DNA from: Nocardia vaccinii NBRC 15922
Lineage (GTDB): Bacteria; Actinomycetota; Actinomycetes; Mycobacteriales; Mycobacteriaceae
Direction of reading: 5' to 3'
Assembly (NCBI RefSeq): GCF_001613305.1
Contig: NZ_BDCC01000004.1
Location: 1 to 64,000 of the forward strand
Length of the DNA: 64,000 nt
Shown here: piece by piece, positions 1 to 9,707 of the stretch
Position numbering within the stretch: position 1 is the stretch's first letter
Layout: every line of letters starts with the position of its first letter
The notes under the pieces: model-generated
Told to the model about the DNA's origin: nothing
Seen by the model: only the letters and a program-made list of their open reading frames with translations
Databases searched by the model: none
Program-made: the position numbers and the translations under genes

Positions 1-956
1 CCAGCGCCCAACTCGCCACCCAAGTTCGCCCCCAGATTCCCAGCCGACTCCAGACCAGTACCCAACTCGCCACCCAGATTCGCCGCCGACCCCAGGCCAG
101 CGCCCAGCTCAGCACCCAGATTCTCGGCCGAGTTCACACCAGCGCCCAACTCAGCACCCAGGTTCGCGGCGGTTTCGAGGCCGGTATCAATGGCTGAGTT
201 CAGGGTTCCGGTGGGGGCCAGGGTTGCGGCGAGGTCGGTCGCTGCGGTCAGGTCGGCTGCTGCTTGCGTGCCGAGCCCGGCTGCGGTTCCGAGGGCGGTG
301 TCGGCGCCGAGATGTAGCGCGGTGGCGGACTGTGCGGCGGTGTTCGCGGCGGCTGTGGCACCCAGGCCGAGGTCGGCAGCCACTGCGGTCAGAGCTGCGC
401 CCGCGGCTTCGCCCAGCCCTGCGGCGGCACCGGCCCCGAGACCGGCACCAGCGCCGAGTCCAGCGGCGAGATCGGTAGCCAGGCCCGCCGCGGCACCGAG
501 TCCGGCCGCGGCACCGGCTCCGAGTGCCGCGCCGACACCCGCACCAAGGCCCCCCGCGACGTCGGCACCGAGTCCGGCGCCGGCACCGGCACCAAGCCCG
601 GCGCCGGCACCGAGTCCCGCACCGATGTCAGCACCGGTGCCGATAGCGCCACCCAATCCAGCGCCGGCCCCAATCCCAGCACCTGCACCGGCACCAGCAC
701 CGGCACCGGCACCGGCACCGAGGCTCCCGCCGGCCTGCGCTCCGGAACCCGCCGCGACGATCGCCGCGAGCTGATCACCGCCGGAGACCAGGGCCGATTC
801 CGCGACCATGGGCGCGACGGCGGCGATGTCCTCGGGGGTGACCGCACCGAGACCGGCATTGCTGAGGGCCTCGGTGGGGTTGATGCAGTAGCCCGTCGCG
901 GCCTCGTGGTCGCGGAGCAGGGCGAGGATGAATTCGAGAATGGCGTTGGGGGTCAT
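1..956 (-). CDS. iniB: IniB-like Ala/Gly-rich protein (3' end beyond the window)
   Basis: The reading frame starts at an ATG at 956 with an AGGAGG ribosome site 4 bases before it and stays open to the left edge, so 318 codons are visible. The first 60 or so residues form a normal-composition segment (MTPNAILEFILALLRD, then NPTEAL and VTPEDIAAVAP) that resembles the IniB N-terminal domain. Low-complexity Gly-Ala-Leu follows, and the last visible part carries imperfect repeats of about 13-22 residues around NLGAELGAG. Mycobacterial IniB belongs to the isoniazid-inducible iniBAC operon linked to the cell-envelope stress response. The divergent IniR-like gene and nearby etfD and aspC match the M. 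tuberculosis neighbourhood. Dynamin-like iniA/iniC genes may lie just to the left, outside the window (inference). Confidence 0.85.
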   Translation of the reverse strand, partial: MTPNAILEFILALLRDHEAATGYCINPTEALSNAGLGAVTPEDIAAVAPMVAESALVSGGDQLAAIVAAGSGAQAGGSLGAGAGAGAGAGAGAGIGAGAGLGGAIGTGADIGAGLGAGAGLGAGAGAGLGADVAGGLGAGVGAALGAGAAAGLGAAAGLATDLAAGLGAGAGLGAGAAAGLGEAAGAALTAVAADLGLGATAAANTAAQSATALHLGADTALGTAAGLGTQAAADLTAATDLAATLAPTGTLNSAIDTGLETAANLGAELGAGVNSAENLGAELGAGLGSAANLGGELGTGLESAGNLGANLGGELGA

Positions 957-1015
957 CGCGCCTCCTGGATCGGCGGACCCTGGCGATCCGCGGTAGTCGA
1001 ATTGCCTTCGACGCT

Positions 1016-1108
1016 AGAAACCCCCACGACAACGCGAAACGGGGTGAAACCCCCTCCTGTCGAGACCGGTCGCGTTGGGGGTTTGTCAAGGATTAGGGGA
1101 ATTTCCCC
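1016..1108. promoter_or_regulatory. Divergent iniB/hsp70 control region with three phased AAACCCCC repeats
   Basis: The 270 bases between the two divergent genes hold three copies of the octamer AAACCCCC: at 1018-1025 and 1047-1054 on the plus strand and at 1077-1084 on the minus strand. They are spaced 29-30 bases apart, about three helix turns. A 13-base palindrome, GGGGAATTTCCCC, follows at 1096-1108. Regular spacing suggests a cooperative regulator bound on one DNA face. IniR is the obvious candidate, but nothing in the sequence proves it. Confidence 0.5.
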
Positions 1109-1226
1109 GCAATTGCCCGGACACCGGTAACGGGGGCTCCCCAGCAACCGACAGGCTCGTTAGTCGGCAGACCGCCGAACTCGCCGATTCACCGCACCGC
1201 GTGTCCAGAACGACAGGGGCTCCCGC

Positions 1227-2921
1227 ATGACTCAGGACCTGACGCTCGGCATCACCGCCGGGTCGTCACAGACGGTCGCCGTGACCACGGCGGATTCCGG
1301 CCGGACGAACGGACTCGCCGTCCGCACCCGGCCGACCGCACCCGGTTTGGCGCCGGATCTGGCCCGGACCCTGCCCGCGCGGGTCGGGGATCCGGTGGAC
1401 ATCCGCACCGACGACGGCCGGGCACTGGCTGCCGCCGATCTGCTTGCCGAGGCCATCGCCGCGGCGGTGCGCGATATCGAGCCCGCGAACACGGTGGCGG
1501 CATTTCCGGCGTGGTGGTCCCCGCACGCGGTGCGGACCCAGCGAGACGCACTCGATCGCGCGGGGCTCGGCGATGTCGTCCTGGTCCCGGAGCCGGCGGC
1601 GGCCATGCGCTGGCTCGAGACCACGCACGAGATCGTCGATGGCACGACCGTGGTGGTGTACGACCTGGGCGCGACCGGCCTGACCGTCTCGGTGGCCGGG
1701 ACCGGCCCCGGCGGCGGCCCGCGCGGAGAATCGCTGCGCTCCACCGCGGTCGCCGGTGACGAATTCGATCTGCTGATCATGCGCTACGTGCTGGCAAATG
1801 CTGTGGGCGATAGCGATTTCGACCCGTTCGATCCGGCCGCCGAGCAGGAATTGGCCATTGTCCGGCAGCGCAGTACAAACGCCAAAGAAGTACTGTCCGG
1901 AAATACCGCCACATCGATCCCGGTCCGGTTGCCGGGTATCGAGCGCGACGTCCGAGTGGTCCGCGACGAACTGGAGGATCTGTTCCGCGACCCCCTGCTG
2001 AGTTCGCTCGAGCTGATCCACGAGGCGATGCGGCGGGCCGGAGTTTCTCGCGACTCGGTCGGCCGCATCCTGCTGACCGGCGGCGGCGCATCGATTCCCT
2101 TGGTCACCGAGCTGATCTCGACCGAATTCGGCATTCCGGTCGTCGCCGCCGACGATCCGGCGCACACCAGTGCGTCGGGCGCGGCGCTGCTGGCGGCCGA
2201 ACTGCTCGCCGAGTCGGCGGCCCCGCACGCCGTCTCGCTCGCCGCGCGCGATGCGGCCGCGCACCGCGCACCGGAGGTATCGGTGCTGTCCGCATCGGGG
2301 GGATCGCTCGCCTCCGATGCCGTCCCGGATCTCCCGCCGGTAACGAAAGTCCCTGTCCTACCGGCACTTCCAAAGGACACCACCTCCGACCGGTCCAGCT
2401 CGCGGCGGCGAGTGATCCTGATCGCCGCCGCGGCGATCGCGGCCGCAGCGCTGGCCACCGGGACGCTGGCCCTGGGCACCACCACCCCGACCACGAGTTC
2501 CCCCGCGGCCGTGAGCAGTACGAGCAGCAACACCTCTTCGGGCAGCCCGGCGCCCAGCGCGGCATCGGGCAGGGCCGTCGCGTCCGCAGCGCCGGCGGCG
2601 AATTCGAGCACGACGCGACACGGGGTAGTGCCCACCGCCGCGAGCGGCGCACCCGCGGCAGGTGCGGTCGCATCCCAGGCGCAAGCGCCGGCGGCCCAGG
2701 CCCATTCGTCCCAGTCGCCGAGTACCGCCGCGCAGCAACCGGTCACGGTGATCACCGTCCCGGCGGTTCAGCCGCCCGCCGCACCGGCAATCCCCGCCGC
2801 ACCCACCGTGCCCAGTGCGCCACTGGGTAATTCCGGCACCAGCCCGCTGAACCAGGCGGGCAGCACCCTGGGCACCGTATTGCAGGCGCCGGGCCGGATA
2901 CTCCCGCAGACGGGCAAGTGA
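1227..2921 (+). CDS. Membrane-anchored Hsp70-like ATPase, no substrate-binding domain
   Basis: The 564-residue protein starts with an actin/Hsp70-type nucleotide fold. The phosphate-1 loop region is at about 6-19 (TLGITAGSSQTVAV), phosphate-2 at about 146-151 (DLGATG) and the adenosine motif at about 281-291 (ILLTGGGASIP). The usual Hsp70 peptide-binding domain is absent. Instead there is a basic stretch, one membrane helix at about 395-417 and a 145-residue Ala/Ser/Pro/Thr-rich tail predicted outside the cell. The ATPase would therefore sit in the cytoplasm and the tail in the periplasm or wall. It is the first gene of an operon; the IniR-like gene begins 1 base after its stop. It is probably a signalling or scaffold protein of the Ini envelope-stress system rather than a general chaperone (inference). 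Confidence 0.85.
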   Translation: MTQDLTLGITAGSSQTVAVTTADSGRTNGLAVRTRPTAPGLAPDLARTLPARVGDPVDIRTDDGRALAAADLLAEAIAAAVRDIEPANTVAAFPAWWSPHAVRTQRDALDRAGLGDVVLVPEPAAAMRWLETTHEIVDGTTVVVYDLGATGLTVSVAGTGPGGGPRGESLRSTAVAGDEFDLLIMRYVLANAVGDSDFDPFDPAAEQELAIVRQRSTNAKEVLSGNTATSIPVRLPGIERDVRVVRDELEDLFRDPLLSSLELIHEAMRRAGVSRDSVGRILLTGGGASIPLVTELISTEFGIPVVAADDPAHTSASGAALLAAELLAESAAPHAVSLAARDAAAHRAPEVSVLSASGGSLASDAVPDLPPVTKVPVLPALPKDTTSDRSSSRRRVILIAAAAIAAAALATGTLALGTTTPTTSSPAAVSSTSSNTSSGSPAPSAASGRAVASAAPAANSSTTRHGVVPTAASGAPAAGAVASQAQAPAAQAHSSQSPSTAAQQPVTVITVPAVQPPAAPAIPAAPTVPSAPLGNSGTSPLNQAGSTLGTVLQAPGRILPQTGK

Positions 2922-2922
2922 G

Positions 2923-5466
2923 GTGACGCCGGTGGCCGGAAATTCTCCCATCGCTGTCGAATCGCTGCCCGGAACCCGAGATATCCTGCGCGAACTGGAA
3001 TCCGACAGCGACGACTCGTTCGTGCACCTGATCCGGGGACGCGCGGCGACGGGCAAATCCACCCTGCTCGGCGCCATTCGGGCGCGACTGCGCGCCCGCG
3101 GCATTCCCACCTGCGACACCGTCGCCGAGGCACTGGCGCCCGGCTCCCGGCCCGCGCTGATCCTCGACGACGCACACACCCTCGATCCGATCCAGTTGGA
3201 AAAGCTCAGTGCCGCAATCAGTTCCGACTGCGGCACGATCATCGTCGCGACCCGGCCGCGCCCGCACGACAGCGCCCTGCGCGCACTCACCGACGCGGTG
3301 TCCCGCCGCGGCCGGGTGACCGATCTGCGCCCGCTGGGCGTGAGCGATATTCCCCCCTTCGCCCGCGAACTGGGCATGATGGCCCCGCGTGTGATCGTCG
3401 AACACGTCCACCGCCGGACGGGCGGAATCCACGGCGGCGTGGTCGCCACGCTGTCCGCTGCCAGCGCCACCCGGCTCGACGCCGGAATCGCCGCGGTCGA
3501 CCGGTCCGCAACCACCTGGGCTCGCTCGATGCTCGAGGACGCCGATCCGGATCTGCTGGACGTCTTCGTCGTCGCCACCAGCGGTACCGGCCTGGACCCC
3601 GACGAACTCACCGAGATCCTGGGCACGAACTATTCCGCCGCAAGGGATCTCATCGATCGGGCCCGCGCGACGGCCCTGGTGACCGACGCCGACCTGCTGC
3701 TGGCCGCGGCGGAGGCCCCGCTGCGCACCCTGGTCGGCGACCGCCGCTTCCTGGCCGTGCAGCGACGACTGCTGCACGCCCGCCTGGACGCCGGACTGCT
3801 GCGCGATCACACCGCCCTGCTGCTCGCCGAATCCGGCGTACACGACAGCCGCCTCATCGAATTCCTCTGCACCGCCGCGGAAAAGGCGGGCAACGAGGCG
3901 GTCCGCTATTACGCCGCGGCCGAACACAGCGGCGCGGACCGGCGATCCATCGCGATCCGCTGGGCCGAGGCCGCCGCCCGCACCGGCGACGGTGACACCG
4001 CACTGCGCCTGGTCGAGCCGGTCCTCGGCGATCCGGCCGCAGCGAGCCCGGATCTGGCTGCAGCCGTGCGGATCTGCGCCGGAGTGTGGACCCGGCGCGG
4101 GCTCGCCGCACGCGCCGCGCGGCTGTACACCTGGCTCGGACCGGACCGGGTCGGCGTCGACTGGGCACTCGGCGCGAGCGTGCTGTACCTGTCCGGCCAC
4201 CCTGAATCCGCCGCCGCACTCTCGGCCTCGGCGGACCTGTGGCCGCCGACCGAGGCCACTGCCCGCTCCGGCTTGATCGCCGACGCCCTGTCCCGCACGG
4301 TCGGCGAATCTGGCCGCGCCGCAGCGGTTTCCGCCGCATCGGCACTGATCCAGGCCGCCCGCGCCGATAACGCCTCCCCCGAGACCGGCCGCTTCGTCCC
4401 CTACCCCGCGACCTCCATCGCGACCCTGCTGTGCCTGAGTATGGGTGAACCGAATCGGGCAGCGGACGCGCTGCGGAACAGTTCCACCCAGACGCTGCCC
4501 GGTGATACCACTCGATACCCGGTGCTGGCGGCCTGGACCGCGATGCTCGGCGGCGATGAACACACCGCCGCGACGCTCGTCGCCGATCTGGACCTCGCCG
4601 CACTGCCCCCGCGTGAGCGCCTACTCGCACACGGCGTCCGGGTCGGGCTGGCCCGCCGCGGCGGCGACCACACCGCACTCGCTCTCGCCTGGCAGGCCGC
4701 CCACCCCCTGTTCGACGACGTCGGCGCGGATCTGCTGGCGCTGTTGCCGATCGGCGAACTCTGGCTGGCCGGTATCCGGCTGAACGACGAGGGCCGGATC
4801 GCCGCTCTGGTCGAGGCGGCCCGGGAGTTGTTGTGCCGCTTGAATAATCCGCCCGCGTGGGCGAATGCGTTCCACTGGTACGCGATTCAGGCGGCGATTG
4901 CCCGGAGCTGTCCCGACGAGTTGCTGCCGCCGGCCCATCAGCTCAAGGCCGCCGCCGAGACCGGCGACCCGCACGCCGCGGTCCTGGCCGACGCGGGCCG
5001 CACCTGGATCCTGGTGCTGCGCGGCGAGGTCGACCGCGACCGGGTCACCGCAGCGGTGCGCAGACTCGCCGAGATCGGATTGAGCTGGGATGCCGCCCGG
5101 CTGGCCAGCGAGGCGGCGCTGGCGGGCGAGGATCCGGCGGATTCGACCGCGCTGCTGAAACTGGCCCGCACCATCCGAGCCGACGCCCGGCCGCCGCAAC
5201 GCCCCGCCGACCCGGCCGTCCCGGCGCAGCCCGAACGCCCCGAACCCACCCCCGCTCCGGGCTCGGTGCTGAGCGACCGGGAACGCGAGGTCGCCGAGCT
5301 GGTCCTGCTCGGGATGACCTACCGGGAGATCGGCGCTCGACTGTACATCTCGGCGAAGACGGTGGAGCATCATGTCGCGCGCATCCGGCGTCGGATCGGA
5401 GCCGGATCGCGTTCGGAGCTATTGTCGATGCTTCGCGCCATGGGGCACGGTTCGCTGCTCGTGTAG
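2923..5466 (+). CDS. iniR: IniR-like ATPase / LuxR-type transcriptional regulator
   Basis: This 847-residue protein has an N-terminal P-loop (Walker A GRAATGKST at 39-47, Walker B LILDDAH at 79-85), a long alpha-helical middle rich in Ala/Leu consistent with TPR-like repeats, and a C-terminal LuxR-type helix-turn-helix (about 780-847, LSDREREVAELVLLGMTYRE). This is the layout of large ATP-binding LuxR regulators. Size and position between iniB and etfD match M. tuberculosis Rv0339c, IniR (about 830 residues), the isoniazid-response regulator of iniBAC. The GTG start at 2923 lies 1 base after the Hsp70-like stop, so translation is probably coupled; a second GTG at 2932 is possible. It likely controls the facing iniB promoter. 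Confidence 0.82.
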   Translation: MTPVAGNSPIAVESLPGTRDILRELESDSDDSFVHLIRGRAATGKSTLLGAIRARLRARGIPTCDTVAEALAPGSRPALILDDAHTLDPIQLEKLSAAISSDCGTIIVATRPRPHDSALRALTDAVSRRGRVTDLRPLGVSDIPPFARELGMMAPRVIVEHVHRRTGGIHGGVVATLSAASATRLDAGIAAVDRSATTWARSMLEDADPDLLDVFVVATSGTGLDPDELTEILGTNYSAARDLIDRARATALVTDADLLLAAAEAPLRTLVGDRRFLAVQRRLLHARLDAGLLRDHTALLLAESGVHDSRLIEFLCTAAEKAGNEAVRYYAAAEHSGADRRSIAIRWAEAAARTGDGDTALRLVEPVLGDPAAASPDLAAAVRICAGVWTRRGLAARAARLYTWLGPDRVGVDWALGASVLYLSGHPESAAALSASADLWPPTEATARSGLIADALSRTVGESGRAAAVSAASALIQAARADNASPETGRFVPYPATSIATLLCLSMGEPNRAADALRNSSTQTLPGDTTRYPVLAAWTAMLGGDEHTAATLVADLDLAALPPRERLLAHGVRVGLARRGGDHTALALAWQAAHPLFDDVGADLLALLPIGELWLAGIRLNDEGRIAALVEAARELLCRLNNPPAWANAFHWYAIQAAIARSCPDELLPPAHQLKAAAETGDPHAAVLADAGRTWILVLRGEVDRDRVTAAVRRLAEIGLSWDAARLASEAALAGEDPADSTALLKLARTIRADARPPQRPADPAVPAQPERPEPTPAPGSVLSDREREVAELVLLGMTYREIGARLYISAKTVEHHVARIRRRIGAGSRSELLSMLRAMGHGSLLV

Positions 5467-5510
5467 GCGGTGCGAACACGTACCCGATGGACCGGAGCGA
5501 GGTAACCAGG

Positions 5511-6698
5511 ATGGCCACAGGGGTGGGCCTGCGAATCGCCGACGACGAATGCCTGGCGGCGATCGTCACCGGCGGAGGCGGCGAACCCGGAGAAGAGTCG
5601 TCCGAGCCGTATTTCGTCGTGCGCGAAGCGATTCTGCACATGTCCGACGACGGCGATACCGCACTGGGCGGGGATCCCCCGGCCGGATCGTCGCATTCCA
5701 TCACCGGATTCACCGCGGCCGTCGGTGACCCCGCGGGTATCAGCGTCGACGAGGGCGAGGCCTATCGGGGCGAGGACCTGATGGCCACGGCCGTCTTCTG
5801 CCTGATCGATCTGGCCGCCGAACATCTGAGCGGTCCCGCCGAGTTCTATGCCGTTCATCCCGCGGACTGGCCCGCCGCGCAGGTCCTGGCATTGCGCGAT
5901 GCCCTGGACTATCTGGGGCTGCGGTCGGTGGTACTGATCAGCGAGGCCATTCTGCCCGGCGCGGAGACGGGCCGGGAGATCGCCGCCGCGGCCGCGCAGG
6001 GCGCGCTGGCCGCGGTGCTGTCCACACCGGCGGGCACCACTCCGCCGGATCCCAGTCACGCGGAGAACCCGCTCGAGGCCACCGACGTACTGCCCGCGAT
6101 CCGCACCCCCGAACCGGTGGCGCAGGCATATTCCGCGGCCATCCCGATCAACCGGCCGAGCGCCGCCGAACCGCAGCCGTCGCCCGCGCCCGCCGCTGAG
6201 CCGACCGCGACCAAGCTGGCTCCGGCCGTCGTCGCGGCCCCCGCCTCCAGCGCCCGGCGCACCCCGCTGCTGATCGCGGCGGCCGCGGCGATCGGCCTGC
6301 TGCTCGGCGGCATCGCGGTGGCGTTGCTGCTGGGCGGCGGCGACGCCACACCCGCGCCGTCGGAGCACGACGCGCGTTCCGACCTCCCCGCGACGAGCCG
6401 ACCGACCACGACACCGCGGCCGGTCATCACCACGCGCGCCCCGATCACGGTCGCCCCGCGCACCCCGGTCCGGCGCACCGTGGTCCCGCCGCCGGCCACC
6501 ACGCCGCCGCCCGCGACGACCCCGCCCGGATCCGCTCCGTCCACCGCCATCACCACCGAGCCGAGCGTCACCAGCGATCCGGACAACCCCTGGGGCACCG
6601 CACCGAGCCAATCGCCGTACTTTCCATATACTTTCGATCCCTACCCGACCTTCCCGATGCCGCCGACCTACGGTTTCCCCTCCGCGAACATTCCCTGA
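5511..6698 (+). CDS. Degenerate Hsp70-like membrane protein of the ini locus
   Basis: I chose the ATG at 5511 (395 residues) because a GCGAGG sits 8 bases upstream and the product then begins like an actin-fold first strand; an ATG at 5487 is also in frame. Residues 110-150 ([20 protein letters not shown]...[11 protein letters not shown]) align with the matching part of the Hsp70-like protein encoded two genes upstream, but the DLG phosphate-2 and GGG adenosine motifs are missing. A single membrane helix spans about 251-276, followed by a Pro/Thr-rich tail outside the cell. It looks like a non-ATP-binding partner of the upstream ATPase. Family identity rests on this internal similarity and on context. 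It is the last gene of the three-gene operon. Confidence 0.7.
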   Translation: MATGVGLRIADDECLAAIVTGGGGEPGEESSEPYFVVREAILHMSDDGDTALGGDPPAGSSHSITGFTAAVGDPAGISVDEGEAYRGEDLMATAVFCLIDLAAEHLSGPAEFYAVHPADWPAAQVLALRDALDYLGLRSVVLISEAILPGAETGREIAAAAAQGALAAVLSTPAGTTPPDPSHAENPLEATDVLPAIRTPEPVAQAYSAAIPINRPSAAEPQPSPAPAAEPTATKLAPAVVAAPASSARRTPLLIAAAAAIGLLLGGIAVALLLGGGDATPAPSEHDARSDLPATSRPTTTPRPVITTRAPITVAPRTPVRRTVVPPPATTPPPATTPPGSAPSTAITTEPSVTSDPDNPWGTAPSQSPYFPYTFDPYPTFPMPPTYGFPSANIP

Positions 6699-6867
6699 TC
6701 GGTTCGTAGCGAACTTCACGCGTTTGTGCCTTAAAGTGATGCGCTGACCGTAGTGATCCGGCGCCGGCCGGGCGGTGCGGTCGACTGCAGAGCGAGGGTC
6801 GTTGTCGCGCAACGAAACACGGCACTCGGATCTACCGGCACAATCGGGTGCCCTACGAAGGGACTTC

Positions 6868-8235
6868 ATGCGCAAGTTGACGGGCCGTCGCGCAACGGTC
6901 AAAGCTTCCACCGTCGCAATCGCCTCGACCCTGCTCCTGAGTCCCCTGCTCGGTACCGCACCCGCCAGCGCCGCGCCCGCTCCGACGGCAGCGCAGCTGA
7001 AGGCCGATCAGTTACCGCCCTCGCTGGTACAGGCCATCGCACGCGATCTGAAGATGACGCCGGCGCAGTATCTCGAGCGTGCCGCAAAGGCTCAGCAGCT
7101 GCGCGACTTCGCCCGCGAGTTCCGGTCCGCGCATCCGGAGCAGTTCGCCGGGGCCTGGATGACGCGCGACGGCAAACCGACCATGGCCGTCACCTCGCTC
7201 GAGGCGGCCAAGACCGCGTCCTCGGCCGGATATCAGACCCGGCTGGCGCCGATCTCGGCGGACAAACTGGAGGGCTCGCTCGACCAGCTCACCCAGTGGA
7301 TCAACACCCTGCCTCGTCAGGTCTCCTCGGCGATCAACTCGGTGGCGATCGACTTCCTGAACAGTCAGCTGGTGCTCACCGTCGCCAACACACCGGCCGG
7401 ACATCTGCTGAACCTGCCGACGCTGATCGCCAACGTGAAGGTGATCCTGTCCCCCGACAACGGCGGCCCGGTCGATCATCACCCGATGGGCGGGGACACC
7501 TACATCAGCGCGCCCACCTCGCTGAACGACTCCGCACTCAAGACCGTGGATGTGTGCTCGTTCGGCTTCAACAGCGTCGACTCGCACGGCACCGCGCTGA
7601 ACATCAGTGCGGGGCACTGTGATCCGAATCTGGGCAAGGGCAATCAGCAGGCCGGGGTGTGGGTGCCCGATCCGCGCAACCTCAAATCGAGCCCGCAGGC
7701 GGGTTCGTTCGTGAACGCCCAGTTGGGCGGCGCCGGCGGCCTGGACTACTCGGTGATCAAGCTGACCGATCGCGCGGTGCGGGCCGGAATGGACAAGCCC
7801 TCGGTGCGCGGCGCGAACGGCACCACTCTGACCCTCACCGGCACCGCCGAGCCGGTGACCGGCGCACCGGTGTGCAAGTCCGGTCAATCCTCGACGTTCA
7901 CCTGCGGTTTCGTCGTCGCGGACCGGGTGGAGACGCAGTTGTACACGGCGGAGGGCGAATCCAAGACCGTGCGCGGTTTCGCCAGTTCGGCGTGCACCCT
8001 GGGCGGGGACAGCGGCGGCGCGATCGTGACCGGAACGCTCGCCCTCGGCATCACCAGCGGTTCGAACGCGGCCGACGCCCCGGACTGCAAGGAGGCCAAT
8101 ATCGACCTCGCGCAGTACGGCGGCACGGCTTCGCTGGGCATCCCGATCCGGTCGATCCTCGCCGATATCGACGCCAAGTCCGGCGGCGGCCTCGGTTCGG
8201 GGATCTCGGTCCGAGTACGCCCGAATGCCGGATGA
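6868..8235 (+). CDS. Secreted S1 (streptogrisin-like) serine protease, copy 1
   Basis: The 455-residue precursor has a signal peptide of about 36 residues ending in APASA. A pro-region of the alpha-lytic/streptogrisin type follows (MTPAQYLERAAKAQQLRDFA...FAGAWM). The chymotrypsin-fold domain shows the full triad: His in SAGHCDP (about 249), Asp in GLDYSVI (about 292) and Ser in GGDSGGA (about 381), plus cysteines suited to disulfides. The ATG at 6868 follows a GAAGGGA ribosome site. It would be exported, self-processed and act on extracellular protein. The next gene is a paralog, so the pair arose by tandem duplication. Confidence 0.9.
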   Translation: MRKLTGRRATVKASTVAIASTLLLSPLLGTAPASAAPAPTAAQLKADQLPPSLVQAIARDLKMTPAQYLERAAKAQQLRDFAREFRSAHPEQFAGAWMTRDGKPTMAVTSLEAAKTASSAGYQTRLAPISADKLEGSLDQLTQWINTLPRQVSSAINSVAIDFLNSQLVLTVANTPAGHLLNLPTLIANVKVILSPDNGGPVDHHPMGGDTYISAPTSLNDSALKTVDVCSFGFNSVDSHGTALNISAGHCDPNLGKGNQQAGVWVPDPRNLKSSPQAGSFVNAQLGGAGGLDYSVIKLTDRAVRAGMDKPSVRGANGTTLTLTGTAEPVTGAPVCKSGQSSTFTCGFVVADRVETQLYTAEGESKTVRGFASSACTLGGDSGGAIVTGTLALGITSGSNAADAPDCKEANIDLAQYGGTASLGIPIRSILADIDAKSGGGLGSGISVRVRPNAG

Positions 8236-8311
8236 GTGTGGATTGTCCGTGAATTCTTTCCGAACGATGTGGGCGCGCGCCCTCGCGTGTCCGCTTACCC
8301 GACGTGATAAG

Positions 8312-8347
8312 TAGGCATCAGAGTGCGAAACCCATATAGTCGGCACA
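8312..8347 (+). promoter_or_regulatory. Probable promoter giving a leaderless protease mRNA
   Basis: TAGGCA (8312-8317), a 17-base spacer and TATAGT (8335-8340) resemble a sigma-70-type promoter. The expected start point falls on the A of the ATG at 8347, so the transcript would begin with the start codon. Confidence 0.45.
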
Positions 8348-9696
8348 TGCTCCTGCCACGCCACCTGCCCTCGCGCGCTGCCCGACGCGGCTCGCGCAAC
8401 CGTTTCCGCAACGCAGCGGTCGCCGCCTCGGCGGCGATGTTGGTCCTGGGCCCGCTAGCGGCGACGGCGTCTGCGGATCCGGCCAAGGCTCCCACGCCGA
8501 ACCTGCCGGTCGATCTGGCCACCGCGGTGCAGCGGGATCTGAAGATTTCGCCGCAGGAGTACCTGCGCCGGGCCGATCTGGCTCAGCATGTGAGCGCCTT
8601 CGCCACCACCGCGGAGCGGCAGTACCCGCAGACGTTCGCCGGGGCATGGCTGAGCGACGCCGGTAAGGCCGTGATCGCGCTGGCTCCCGGCGCCGGTCAC
8701 GACGATGCGAGCAAGGCCGCCACCCAGGCCGGATACCAGGTCAAGCAGGTCGCCAAGACCGAGACCGCGCTGCGCAGCGAGAAGAACGCCTTCCAGCAGT
8801 GGCTGTCCGGACAGCCGAAGTCGGTGTCGGAGAAGGTGCGCGGCGCGGTGATCGACACCGTGAACAACGCGCTCGCGGTCCGCGTCGACAAGGCCGGACT
8901 GCCGATGCCCGGATTCATCGACCCGGCGCGGGTGATCGTGATGGCCGCCGCGCCGACCGGCCCGCAGCAGTCCGATATCGCCAAGGCTTCGGCCGTCGCG
9001 GGGCAGATGCGCAACACCCAGGTCGCCGCCGGTGACGCGTACGCCTCGGTCGCGGGCAAGATGCAGCTGATCTGCTCCTCGGGTTTCAACGGCACCGACA
9101 GCCGCGGCAACGTGGTCAACATCACCGCCGGCCACTGCGACCCGAACATCCCCGCCGCCGGTACCGCGAATGCCCCGGGCATGTTCGAGGTAGCGCCGGG
9201 TGAGCACCTGGGCGCACAGCTGGGCACCTTCCAGAAGTCGGTGCTCGGCGCACAGGACTACTCGATCGTCACGATCAACAGCGCGGCGCGAAACCGTTTC
9301 AGCAACAACCTGGTTCGTGTTCCGGGGCAGGCGCCGCTGGCCATCACCGGCGTGGCGGATCCGGTCGTCGGCGCACCGGTCTGCAAGTCGGGTTCGCGCA
9401 CCGGTTTCAGCTGTGGCGTGGTGAACGCGGTCGACCAGGAGGTCCAGGTCGGCGATCACAACCTGGAGCATTCGTTCTCGGCGAACATCTGCGCGCTGCC
9501 CGGTGACTCCGGCGGTCCGCTGGTCTCCGGCACGAAGGCGCTGGGCGTGTCCAGCGCGTCGTCGGTGGCCGACTACCCGATCTGCGATATCCCCAACCTG
9601 ATCGGCGCCCTCACCGGCAACGCTCCTCAGCTGTTCGCTCAGCCCCTCAACGCGGTCCTGTCCGCCAACCCGGGCCTGCGCGTACGCACCAACTGA
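8347..9696 (+). CDS. Secreted S1 (streptogrisin-like) serine protease, copy 2
   Basis: The 449-residue precursor has an Arg-rich N-terminus, a hydrophobic core and an ATASADP cleavage region near residue 45. The pro-domain (SPQEYLRRADLAQHVSAFA...FAGAWLSD) matches that of the preceding gene. The catalytic residues are His in AGHCDPN (about 261), Asp in AQDYSIV (about 303) and Ser in PGDSGGP (about 386). I chose the ATG at 8347 because a promoter fits it as a leaderless start; an in-frame GTG at 8323 would add 8 residues. A strong hairpin follows the stop. The two proteases differ enough in their surface loops to suggest different substrates (inference). Confidence 0.9.
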   Translation: MLLPRHLPSRAARRGSRNRFRNAAVAASAAMLVLGPLAATASADPAKAPTPNLPVDLATAVQRDLKISPQEYLRRADLAQHVSAFATTAERQYPQTFAGAWLSDAGKAVIALAPGAGHDDASKAATQAGYQVKQVAKTETALRSEKNAFQQWLSGQPKSVSEKVRGAVIDTVNNALAVRVDKAGLPMPGFIDPARVIVMAAAPTGPQQSDIAKASAVAGQMRNTQVAAGDAYASVAGKMQLICSSGFNGTDSRGNVVNITAGHCDPNIPAAGTANAPGMFEVAPGEHLGAQLGTFQKSVLGAQDYSIVTINSAARNRFSNNLVRVPGQAPLAITGVADPVVGAPVCKSGSRTGFSCGVVNAVDQEVQVGDHNLEHSFSANICALPGDSGGPLVSGTKALGVSSASSVADYPICDIPNLIGALTGNAPQLFAQPLNAVLSANPGLRVRTN

Positions 9697-9707
9697 TCGC
9701 ACCGCCG

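Noticed and set aside
190..774. Long plus-strand frame rich in Ala/Pro inside the first kilobase
   Set aside because: It is the complement of the Gly/Ala-coding iniB-like gene, which has a proper start, ribosome site and a recognisable N-terminal domain on the minus strand.
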